A stretch of DNA of 19,195 nt from Candidatus Kuenenia stuttgartensis. GTDB lineage: Bacteria > Planctomycetota > Planctomycetia > Isosphaerales > Isosphaeraceae. The DNA lies in the NCBI GenBank assembly GCA_945874095.1, contig CAMCFM010000016.1, positions 1 to 19,195 on the forward strand. The letters are read 5' to 3'. Shown piece after piece: positions 1 through 6,340 of this stretch. A program made the position numbers and the translations under genes. Position 1 is the first letter of the stretch, and every line of letters begins with the position of its first letter. The notes under the pieces were generated by a model. The model was not told the DNA's origin. It worked only from the letters and a program-made list of their open reading frames with translations, and searched no databases.

Positions 1-1989
1 TCACAGGCAACTGGCACTTTGGGATATACCTCCAATCAGGCCATCTTCAAGGCCCTCCAATATCTCAGTAAGAATCCTTATGTGAACGACCCGGTTCGTC
101 CGGGTCAGAAGGATCGAGTGATCGGGTCAACCATGGCCTGGGGTACTCAAACCACTTTCCCAACAGAAGGTCAGGCCTATCAGGCTTATCCTCAGGTTGT
201 AGCCAGCTTCAAGCAGCAGCTCTCCAAGATCCGCAAAATGGGCATCACCACGGTGGCTGCCGCTGGTCAATATGGACAGCAGCAGGGCTCCACTACGACC
301 AGCACCACCACTGGCGATTTCAACGGCATGTCCATGCCTGCCGTTCTGAATGAAGTGGTCTCCGTAGGCGGGACAACGGCCATGCCGTTCTATCTGACGC
401 CTAATTCAGATCCGATGGATCCGAATGTCGGGGCGTATCCACGGTCCTTCATTCCGGTACAGTTCTCTGGTACCACTTCCAGCACCACCACTGGTGTCGG
501 AACCGGGCAAGTTGCCACCCTCATGAATGGGCAAGGCAACTTCTATGCAGACGACATCCTCTACGCCAGCAATTCCGGTATCACAACCGATTACATGGCT
601 CCGGCTGTCGATGTACCGACGTTCGCCCAGGTCAGCTCCACCCGGGGCAACGACCCTCTCGTCTTTGACGAAGCGGGAACATCCATGTCAGCGGCCGTAA
701 CCACCGGATCATTCGCTGTGGTGACCTCGGCCTTGAATTACTGGATCTCCCTGAACAAGGTCGGGGCCACCTCCGATGCTTATCTGACCCAGCCTGTCGG
801 GGCCAGAACCCTGAACTACGGCCAGAAAGCGTTGAAGGATCTCACCACCTATGCGAATCCTGACGGGGTGAATTCAATCCTTCAATGGACAGCCGTTCCA
901 GTCAATTACAATGAACTGAGCGACCTGGATCTCGCCAGCATGCCTCAGACAGCCAATTCCTACAGCCGTATCGATGTCGGTAACGCCATCGCTGCGATTG
1001 AAGGTCAAGTGGCCATCCAGTGGTTGCTCAAGAATGGCACCTTCCCTGTGATCGACAGCAATAAGAACGGTATGATTACCGCGTCTGAACTGCAATACTT
1101 CGTCGATAACAGCAGTGCCATGGGTATGGCTGAAGCGGGCTCAATGGCTCGTCTGCTGGGCGGTACAGCCACCTTCGATGTGGGTGTAACCGCTTACAAT
1201 AACGTGCCGAACCCTGCCGGAACTCTGGCTCGCCGCTTCAATTTCTTTGACTATGCCGGTGATGGTCAGCTTAACGGCTTCATCACAATGGATCAGATCA
1301 AGGTGATGGCACAAACCCTGCTGCCGAAGCCTGATGCGTTCTCGATCATCGACCGGACACGGGCCTCTGCCAACACTTACCTGCTGGATCCAGAAGCTGT
1401 CCGAAACTATAACGCCATCACCACATTGAACTATAACTGGGTCTATGCTTCACGCACCCAGTGGCAGAGCACTCTGAAGAAATTCAAGGGCTTCTCGCCT
1501 TCCCAATATGGTGTAAACAAGGGCCTGAATGATCGGATAGATCCAACTTACGTGCTGTTTGATGGTGTTCCTCCAAGGATGAAGCCCAAGGCCTCCAGCA
1601 AGCCAAGCACGTCCGGTTCATCTGACACTTCCAGCGCTGGAAACGTTGCAGCAGCCAAGGCGACACCAGTCAACACAGGTGTGACAACAGGCTCAAGCAC
1701 GGGATCAACTGGAACGACAACGTCCACTCCTTCTGCAAGCGATACCCAGGCCGCCCTTCTGGCCGCCATTAAGGGACTTGCCTCAGGTGGGCTGGGTACG
1801 CCCAAGCCAACCGGCACCACGGGTACGCCCGTTCTGAAAGGTGCAGCCAACATGAATCAGCCCAAGCCGGCCTTGATTGCGGATGTCAATCAAGCTCAGG
1901 CCAACCGCATGGTTCAGGCCAAGCCAGCCAAGTCAAAGAGTGTCTTCCAGTCATTCGCTGACAAGATTGGTATCAGCAAGTTCATCTGA
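1..1989 (+). CDS. Secreted S8 (subtilisin-like) serine peptidase with EF-hand motifs, 5' end missing
   Basis: The frame is open from base 1, so the gene starts before the window and only the last 662 residues are seen. The subtilase signature GTSMSAA places the catalytic Ser at about window residue 228, preceded by an APAVDV segment typical of the family. The catalytic Asp and His must lie upstream. At the oxyanion-hole position the usual AAGN reads AAGQ (Gln at residue 90). A Gly/Ser/Thr-rich insertion follows it. A canonical EF-hand loop (residues 352-363, D-x-N-x-N-G-x-I-x-x-x-E) and a degenerate second loop near 421-432 suggest calcium binding. Residues from about 525 to 650 form a Ser/Thr/Pro/Ala-rich linker, and the protein ends in a short basic-hydrophobic segment. 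It is probably extracellular or surface-attached. The fold is confident; whether the enzyme is active is open. Confidence 0.85.
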   Translation, partial: SQATGTLGYTSNQAIFKALQYLSKNPYVNDPVRPGQKDRVIGSTMAWGTQTTFPTEGQAYQAYPQVVASFKQQLSKIRKMGITTVAAAGQYGQQQGSTTTSTTTGDFNGMSMPAVLNEVVSVGGTTAMPFYLTPNSDPMDPNVGAYPRSFIPVQFSGTTSSTTTGVGTGQVATLMNGQGNFYADDILYASNSGITTDYMAPAVDVPTFAQVSSTRGNDPLVFDEAGTSMSAAVTTGSFAVVTSALNYWISLNKVGATSDAYLTQPVGARTLNYGQKALKDLTTYANPDGVNSILQWTAVPVNYNELSDLDLASMPQTANSYSRIDVGNAIAAIEGQVAIQWLLKNGTFPVIDSNKNGMITASELQYFVDNSSAMGMAEAGSMARLLGGTATFDVGVTAYNNVPNPAGTLARRFNFFDYAGDGQLNGFITMDQIKVMAQTLLPKPDAFSIIDRTRASANTYLLDPEAVRNYNAITTLNYNWVYASRTQWQSTLKKFKGFSPSQYGVNKGLNDRIDPTYVLFDGVPPRMKPKASSKPSTSGSSDTSSAGNVAAAKATPVNTGVTTGSSTGSTGTTTSTPSASDTQAALLAAIKGLASGGLGTPKPTGTTGTPVLKGAANMNQPKPALIADVNQAQANRMVQAKPAKSKSVFQSFADKIGISKFI

Positions 1990-2013
1990 TACGAATCAGA
2001 TCAGAACTTTTTT
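1984..2013 (+). terminator. Probable intrinsic terminator of the truncated subtilase gene
   Basis: A perfect 7-bp inverted repeat, ATCTGAT (1984-1990) with ATCAGAT (1995-2001), encloses the 4-base loop ACGA and overlaps the TGA stop codon. Six bases later there is a run of six T (2008-2013). This fits a factor-independent terminator, although the stem is AT-rich and the spacer to the T-run is long. Confidence 0.45.
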
Positions 2014-2301
2014 CGCCAGACGTCGAAGGCTCCGCGCCAAAAATGCGGGGCCGTCGGCGTTTGCCACTTTTGGGACCTGCTACGTAAGCCATTTCCCCTG
2101 ACATGGCGGGATTTGGATTTGATTTGAAAACCGCTGCAAATAAATTCGCTGTAACATTTCACATGCGTATTGACTGGAAGGTCAAAATCCCAACCGGTCA
2201 GGGAACAATTAACTCATCCTTAAATTGCAAGGGAATGGATACCAAACTGTTACTGTCAGTCTCATTATGACGGGACTGACAGCGAAATCCAAATCGACTG
2301 A
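1990..2301. other. 312-base gap between two convergent genes
   Basis: No gene is supported here. The gap holds the terminator of the left gene, a 9-bp perfect hairpin near the 3' end of the right gene (2253-2282), and an 11-bp inverted repeat (GATTTGGATTT at 2110-2120, AAATCCAAATC at 2285-2295). Both flanking genes end into this gap, so promoters are not expected. Confidence 0.6.
2253..2282 (-). terminator. Perfect hairpin after the PEP-CTERM gene
   Basis: CTGTCAGTC (2253-2261) and GACTGACAG (2274-2282) form a perfect 9-bp stem with a 12-base loop. The hairpin begins 19 bases after the stop codon of the minus-strand gene. No strong T-run follows on the minus strand, so it may be a U-less terminator or an RNA 3'-end stabiliser. 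Confidence 0.45.
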
Positions 2302-2982
2302 TCAGGCGATCGGGGATTTGCGACGGCGTGCTACAACCACCATCATGCTCGAGGCCAACGCGGCCATGGCATAAGTGGATGGTTCAGGAACAGCCGTGGC
2401 ATTGAGTGTGATGGCTGTCAAGGCAAACGCATCGTTGGTTGCCCAGGTGGAACCACCATTCAACGACCTTGCACCAGCCAGGTACGTGAGACCTGACCCG
2501 TTCTGGGCTGTTGGTTGGGTGAAAGAATCCGAATAATACCAGTTAAACTTGGTCTGGCTGGCGGCTGTTGAGTCCGACAGTACAACCCAGTAACTTGTCG
2601 TGGCCGACAACGAAAACGCAGTGGCCAAGTTCAAGTTGTAAACAGCCTGGGCCCCGAATGTCGGGTTTGTGAAGCTGGCAGCTAAAGCCGTGCCAGGCTT
2701 CCCTGAGTTATCCGAAAAGATTTGAAGCAGCGGAGAACCGTTGCCAAACCCCGTCACACCCAGCGCCAAGTCCACTGAATTGAGCAGAAAAAGCCCAGCA
2801 CCCGTGGTAAAGCCTTGAGCATAGTAGACGTTGCTGTTGACGACGCTATTGTAGCCAATTGCTACACTGGAACTTGAATCTGGAGTACCCAGATTGGAGT
2901 AGATAACAGCCGCATTCGCGGCAGAAATCTGGGCGAGCAATACGCCCATAAATGCTACCATAGTAGCGAGTTTAAATCGCAT
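2302..2982 (-). CDS. PEP-CTERM sorting-domain protein (choice-of-anchor R-like)
   Basis: This 226-residue exported surface protein starts with a signal peptide (about residues 1-25, ending in ANA-A). It ends in a textbook PEP-CTERM anchor (residues 198-226): a VPEPST motif, a hydrophobic stretch and the basic cluster ARRRK. In this family an exosortase (not in the window) cuts at the PEP motif and the protein is displayed or released. The middle is predicted to be beta-rich, with SNLG and YYAQGFTTGAGLFLLNSV segments resembling the choice-of-anchor R family; that assignment comes from recalled family resemblance. The ATG at 2982 has AGGA about 10 bases upstream. The gene stands alone and is followed by a hairpin. 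Its substrate or ligand is unknown. Confidence 0.88.
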   Translation of the reverse strand: MRFKLATMVAFMGVLLAQISAANAAVIYSNLGTPDSSSSVAIGYNSVVNSNVYYAQGFTTGAGLFLLNSVDLALGVTGFGNGSPLLQIFSDNSGKPGTALAASFTNPTFGAQAVYNLNLATAFSLSATTSYWVVLSDSTAASQTKFNWYYSDSFTQPTAQNGSGLTYLAGARSLNGGSTWATNDAFALTAITLNATAVPEPSTYAMAALASSMMVVVARRRKSPIA

Positions 2983-3148
2983 TGTTGTGATTTCCTGAAA
3001 TTCGGGTTATCTAACTTTTCGCTACTCAAACTTCCACGCCGGTGATCGAGAAGGCCGAAGATCGGTCAACTTGAACCACTCACTGCCTGAAAGCACAAAA
3101 AGCTGTCCATAAACATCTCGTGAAAGCAGTATATCATTTCCACGATAA

Positions 3149-3165
3149 TAATGACTACTAATGAC
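3149..3165. repeat. Short direct repeat TAATGAC x2, one helical turn apart
   Basis: TAATGAC occurs at 3149-3155 and again at 3159-3165, so the copies share one face of the helix. It lies about 170 bases upstream of the PEP-CTERM start, next to a possible -10 box. It could be a tandem regulator site, but two 7-base copies in AT-rich DNA may be chance. Confidence 0.3.
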
Positions 3166-3419
3166 AATAATTTCATCGCATGCTTTCCATGGTTTTTCGA
3201 TTTCTTCAATCGAATCCCGTGATTTTCAAACAGTCGCCAAGTCGTCGTAACAACCTAATTGAGCAAGGGTTCCCAACTGATTCCTGCATCAAAATCAACC
3301 TGTTTACGCCAATCCAACAATTCGATTCAACAACCTGCTTTGCGTTGATTTTCAACATCATACACGGCACAATCAGAACTCATCTCGTTTCAAAGCAAAA
3401 TCACTTACCAGCAAAATAG

Positions 3420-3447
3420 ATGCGTTGCGATAAGCATGGCAACGCAT
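3420..3447. repeat. Perfect 9-bp inverted repeat (hairpin)
   Basis: ATGCGTTGC (3420-3428) pairs perfectly with GCAACGCAT (3439-3447) around a 10-base loop. It sits alone in the gap between thyX and the PEP-CTERM gene, 120 bases past the thyX stop. There is no T-run on either side. It may be a second structure at the thyX RNA 3' end or a protein-binding dyad. Confidence 0.45.
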
Positions 3448-3484
3448 ATCTGAAAGCTGTTTTAACGGAGCAGAGTCTCAATCG

Positions 3485-3528
3485 CGGATCATGCTGAAAC
3501 GACAATCAAGTCAGGTTCAGATGTTCCG
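3485..3528 (-). terminator. Imperfect hairpin after thyX
   Basis: On the minus strand, CGGA-A-CAT-CTGAA pairs with TTCAG-C-ATG-A-TCCG: twelve base pairs with one mismatch and one bulge, starting 39 bases after the thyX stop. A T-run lies before rather than after it (minus-strand reading of 3532-3538), so it is not a standard intrinsic terminator. Confidence 0.3.
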
Positions 3529-3567
3529 TATTAAAAAAACTCCACGCCTGTAGCGACGTTCTTCAAG

Positions 3568-4371
3568 TCAAACCTTCCTGAAAGGTGTGTCTATCGCCAC
3601 GGAATCATCACCCTGGTCTGTTAAAACATAGTCGCCAAACAAGTTAGGTGATGCTTCCTGAAGTACTCTCAGAACGGCCACAGCCAGTCGTCGAATCTCG
3701 GCGTCGGCATGCTCTGAGCCCCGCATCTCGACAAAATGACGCAGTGCACGTGCATTACCGGTCACAAAAATCTTCGTCTCTGTGGCGTTCGGCAAAATAC
3801 TCCGAGCCGCTTCACGTGCCCGTTTTCGCCTTAGGGTCCGATCTTCAATATCGGCCATTCTCGCTGCCAACCCATCCGACAGCTTCTTATACGATTCCTG
3901 AGCGGACCGCACTGACTCGATCCAGATGGCATGAAGTTCAGGATCTTCAGCAATCACCTTTGGCTCAACAAACGAGCAGTCCGACTCATCCACAAACCGT
4001 TGCGATAGTTGGGAATAACCAAAACCAGCACGGTGACGCACAAGTTCGTGAGTGAGCGACCGGGAAACACCTGTGATCACAAGGCTGAAAATGGCATGTT
4101 CCAAAACCGACCCATGGCCCACTTCCAGAATGTGGTGAATGTAAGCATGATTGCCGCCAGGCCTCGGTTTGGCAAAACTCATATAGCACAACCGGCCAGC
4201 AACTTCCACCAGTTTCTCGCCACCCATCTCGGTGTCAGTCGTCCACTTTTCCACTTCGTGATCGCTCAGAAACTCCGCTATCACAGATTCATCTGTCACC
4301 TGCTGACCCACCAGATAGACTTTGGGGTCGGTCAGAATTTTCAAAACAGGCTCTTCTTGAAATTCGCTCAT
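3568..4371 (-). CDS. thyX: Flavin-dependent thymidylate synthase ThyX
   Basis: ThyX methylates dUMP to dTMP using methylene-tetrahydrofolate, with FAD and NADPH as the reducing system; it acts in the cytoplasm as a homotetramer. The 267-residue length is normal. The signature region reads RHRAGFGYSQLSQRF, matching the ThyX motif that binds FAD and dUMP. Eight residues separate RHR from the Ser of SQR, one more than in the classical RHR-x7-S motif. The C-terminal FVEMRGSEHADAEIRRLA segment also fits the family. The start at 4371 gives a normal N-terminus (MSEFQEEPVLKIL). It is monocistronic, with a possible promoter just upstream and a hairpin downstream. ThyX usually replaces ThyA, so this organism probably lacks thyA; that is inference. 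Confidence 0.95.
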   Translation of the reverse strand: MSEFQEEPVLKILTDPKVYLVGQQVTDESVIAEFLSDHEVEKWTTDTEMGGEKLVEVAGRLCYMSFAKPRPGGNHAYIHHILEVGHGSVLEHAIFSLVITGVSRSLTHELVRHRAGFGYSQLSQRFVDESDCSFVEPKVIAEDPELHAIWIESVRSAQESYKKLSDGLAARMADIEDRTLRRKRAREAARSILPNATETKIFVTGNARALRHFVEMRGSEHADAEIRRLAVAVLRVLQEASPNLFGDYVLTDQGDDSVAIDTPFRKV

Positions 4372-4415
4372 GTGTAGGTCGCTCGATCGGGTGGGACGTA
4401 TTTGGAAGTTGCGAT

Positions 4416-4444
4416 ATCATAGTGGTTCAACATGACTTAAACAA
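4416..4444 (-). promoter_or_regulatory. Possible thyX promoter
   Basis: Minus-strand TATGAT (4416-4421) is one mismatch from the -10 consensus, with TTGTTT 17 bases upstream as a weak -35. The predicted 5' leader would be about 38 bases. It is a by-eye match only. Confidence 0.3.
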
Positions 4445-4627
4445 TCGTTCGTCTACAAAGTAATTGTCAAACATGGCCGTAAGCCCATGACGAATCAAAT
4501 CCAACCACTCGTAAAAATTTTCATCGAAAAACCCTGAGTCCGTTTCTATGATCCAACCCCACAAACGATCAACGATGCATGAACTCGTACAGTCCTCAAA
4601 ATTCCACAAGATTCCTGATAATTCCAA
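4427..4627 (-). CDS. Doubtful small hypothetical protein (66 aa)
   Basis: A TTG start at 4627 opens a 66-codon frame with an AAAGG stretch about 11 bases upstream. The product is acidic and aromatic-rich (WGWIIETDSGFFDENFYEWL) and looks more protein-like than the other short frames here. I recognise no family. It could be a small real gene or the remnant of a longer one, because a TGA lies just upstream in frame. The predicted thyX promoter overlaps its 3' end, which argues mildly against it. Confidence is low. Confidence 0.22.
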   Translation of the reverse strand: MELSGILWNFEDCTSSCIVDRLWGWIIETDSGFFDENFYEWLDLIRHGLTAMFDNYFVDERLFKSC

Positions 4628-4710
4628 ACCAGCGCGAACCTTTCAACCCACCACCAGCTTCGTTTTGCACCTCGAACAATACGCATTGCACCGTAATGAC
4701 TTATGCCCAT

Positions 4711-4756
4711 AAAAAATCGCCAGTTTTTTTCACGTAAGTGCTTGTCGATCGCGATT
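4711..4756 (-). terminator. Weak candidate terminator of the subtilase gene
   Basis: On the minus strand AATCGC (4756-4751) can pair with GCGATT (4720-4715) just before a run of six T (4716-4711). The 6-bp stem encloses a 30-base loop, so it is weak. It starts 2 bases after the stop codon. Confidence 0.28.
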
Positions 4757-4758
4757 GG

Positions 4759-6144
4759 TCAATAAGCCCCTGCATTGATCAGAGGTTCATAAAATCCATC
4801 CGGATCGCCAATCGTAGCACTCCAGGGAGTGATTCCAAACAAAGCCAGCCCGTTATAACCAAGAAATCCCGCAGGAGCAGACTTCATCACAGAATTGCGG
4901 ATTTGATGAGGTTTAAAGCTCGGGTTTGCAACCTTGCAAAGTGCGGCCACCCCCGTGGCGTGAGCCGTCGCCATGGACGATCCGCTCAAGGTAGAATATG
5001 TGCCAGCCTTATAAGTGGAGTAGATATTAGTGCCGGGAGCGATCACATCCACTCCGTTCTCAGCGCCAGAATCATCAAGAAAGTTTATGCCGTAATTACT
5101 GTAGCTTGCAAAACTTCCGTCTTGATTCATTCCTGAAACCGTGATTAAGCCCTTGTTTAAACTATTGGCTGGGCTACTGATTCGGCAGTCGGTGGACTCA
5201 TTGCCTGAGGCGACTACAAACGTGATCCCTGCCGCTATGGCTTTATCCATCGCCAAACTTAAGGCTTTGCTTTCACTCCCACCCAAGCTCATGTTCGCAA
5301 TTTCGATGGTTTTTGCGATCGAAGTGACGTAATTCACTCCGGCGATCACACCCGACATCAAGCCAGTGCCCGTGTTATTCATGACCCTCACGGACCAGAG
5401 TCGTGCTCCAGGAGCAACCCCCACCACTCCAAACGAGTTGTCCAAAGCTCCGATAATTCCAGCGACATGCGTTCCATGCCCATACCCATCGCCGTAATTG
5501 CCGAAACCACCCGATGTGAAGTTGCGGCCACCCATGAGCTTGAGATCCGGATGCTTCAGGTCAATTCCAGTATCAATCACGGCGACATCCACATTGACAG
5601 AACCTGATCCATCACCAGACTTTGCGGAACTGCTCGCCGCATTGATCCGAACCATGCCCCAAGAAATGGTCTGCGGAGGAATCACAGGGGTCCCCTTCGG
5701 TTTCGGCCTGACGATCAATCCACGCGTACTCGCCTGCTCGTTCAACCGGCCCGATTTTGATGGTGCGATCGGCTTCGCATGAACCCGAACAATTTGGTCC
5801 TGCTCAATATGGGCCACCCGGGGATCAAGCCTTAATCGTGCTAAAGCATGATCATCAAACTCGCCAGCAAATCCGAATGGATGCTCTTCACCATCATAGA
5901 CATGCGTTATTTTCATGCCTTTTGAAACCGCCATCTCAGAAACCGTTCTTTGAGCAAGTTCCGGCCGATCGTGAAAAATGACGATGTATCGGCCAGGCAC
6001 ATATTCCGGACCTTGATTCAAAACTTGACCTGTGGCTGAACTTGCACTTGTCGCAATGAACACCCCGATGATCAAGGCCTGAAAAACCAGTCTCAATCGG
6101 CCTGAAATTCGATGGATTGTGAACATCTTCGGGCTAACCTCCAT
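4759..6144 (-). CDS. Secreted S8 subtilisin-like serine peptidase with I9 propeptide
   Basis: This is a complete extracellular subtilase of up to 461 residues. It has a signal peptide (about residues 8-39), an inhibitor-I9-type propeptide (about 48-120, RYIVIFHD...VAHIEQDQIV) and the peptidase domain. The full catalytic set is present: Asp191 in AVIDTGID, His223 in GHGTHVAG, oxyanion Asn315 in ASGNES and Ser390 in SGSSMATAHA. After secretion the propeptide would be cut off to give active enzyme. The first ATG (6144) has no ribosome site; the ATG at 6126 has GGAGGT 11 bases upstream (6142-6137) and gives a cleaner signal peptide, so 6126 may be the real start. There are no extra C-terminal domains, unlike the truncated subtilase at the left edge. 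The gene appears monocistronic with its own promoter. Confidence 0.93.
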   Translation of the reverse strand: MEVSPKMFTIHRISGRLRLVFQALIIGVFIATSASSATGQVLNQGPEYVPGRYIVIFHDRPELAQRTVSEMAVSKGMKITHVYDGEEHPFGFAGEFDDHALARLRLDPRVAHIEQDQIVRVHAKPIAPSKSGRLNEQASTRGLIVRPKPKGTPVIPPQTISWGMVRINAASSSAKSGDGSGSVNVDVAVIDTGIDLKHPDLKLMGGRNFTSGGFGNYGDGYGHGTHVAGIIGALDNSFGVVGVAPGARLWSVRVMNNTGTGLMSGVIAGVNYVTSIAKTIEIANMSLGGSESKALSLAMDKAIAAGITFVVASGNESTDCRISSPANSLNKGLITVSGMNQDGSFASYSNYGINFLDDSGAENGVDVIAPGTNIYSTYKAGTYSTLSGSSMATAHATGVAALCKVANPSFKPHQIRNSVMKSAPAGFLGYNGLALFGITPWSATIGDPDGFYEPLINAGAY

Positions 6145-6226
6145 CCACGCTTTGAATGTCAGACTTCAGAGAAGCGAATCTACAAATTCACCGCTCAAAC
6201 AACCAAGTATGGATCTCTTGTAATTG

Positions 6227-6254
6227 ATTATACTATGCTAAATCGAAGTTTAAA
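6227..6254 (-). promoter_or_regulatory. Probable promoter of the complete subtilase gene
   Basis: A perfect -10 box TATAAT is on the minus strand at 6227-6232, with TTTAAA (6249-6254) 16 bases upstream as a -35 box matching four of six consensus bases. Transcription would start near 6220, leaving a leader of about 75-95 bases. The element is overlapped by the inverted repeat at 6235-6271. Confidence 0.45.
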
Positions 6255-6271
6255 GCCAGTGGATTTAGCAT
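6235..6271. repeat. Perfect 10-bp inverted repeat over the subtilase promoter
   Basis: ATGCTAAATC (6235-6244) and GATTTAGCAT (6262-6271) are separated by 17 bases. The arms flank the predicted -35 box, and one arm lies in the -35/-10 spacer, as an operator would. It could equally be the second of two tandem hairpins behind the xylonate dehydratase gene. Confidence 0.45.
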
Positions 6272-6280
6272 GATTTTGTC

Positions 6281-6316
6281 CAAGGGTTTGCGATCAGTTC
6301 ATGCCGCAAACCCTTG
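6281..6316 (-). terminator. Strong perfect hairpin after the xylonate dehydratase gene
   Basis: CAAGGGTTTGCG (6281-6292) and CGCAAACCCTTG (6305-6316) form a perfect 12-bp stem with a 12-base loop. A further TTTG/CAAA pairing (6275-6278 with 6320-6323) could extend it across an internal loop. It begins 24 bases after the stop at 6341. No T-run follows on the minus strand. Confidence 0.5.
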
Positions 6317-6340
6317 TGTCAAATTAGAGTCATGCTCGAA

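Larger units (their letters stand above)
2983..3567. other. 585-base gap upstream of the PEP-CTERM gene and downstream of thyX
   Basis: I see no convincing gene; an open frame at 3180-3419 (+) has unconvincing composition. The gap holds a direct repeat TAATGAC at 3149-3155 and 3159-3165 (10-base period), a possible minus-strand -10 box TATACT at 3128-3133, a perfect 9-bp hairpin at 3420-3447 and an imperfect hairpin at 3485-3528. The AT-rich part at 3120-3180 is the likeliest promoter region for the PEP-CTERM gene. Confidence 0.5.
4372..4758. other. 387-base gap between thyX and the subtilase gene
   Basis: The gap holds the possible thyX promoter, a doubtful 66-codon frame at 4427-4627 (-), and a T-rich segment after the subtilase stop. 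Nothing else is recognisable. Confidence 0.5.

Noticed and set aside
299..494. Exact 16-base repeat CCAGCACCACCACTGG at 299-314 and 479-494
   Set aside because: Both copies encode Thr/Ser-rich insert segments of the same protein; repeated codon use in low-complexity sequence explains it.
1877..2101. Plus-strand frame overlapping the end of the truncated subtilase
   Set aside because: It lies in a second frame of a clearly coding tail, is Arg-rich and shows no protein-like pattern.
3180..3419. Open frame of 79 codons on the plus strand ending right before the 9-bp hairpin
   Set aside because: No ribosome site, no recognisable family, and a composition like translated AT-rich intergenic DNA. 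The hairpin just after the stop is suggestive but not enough.
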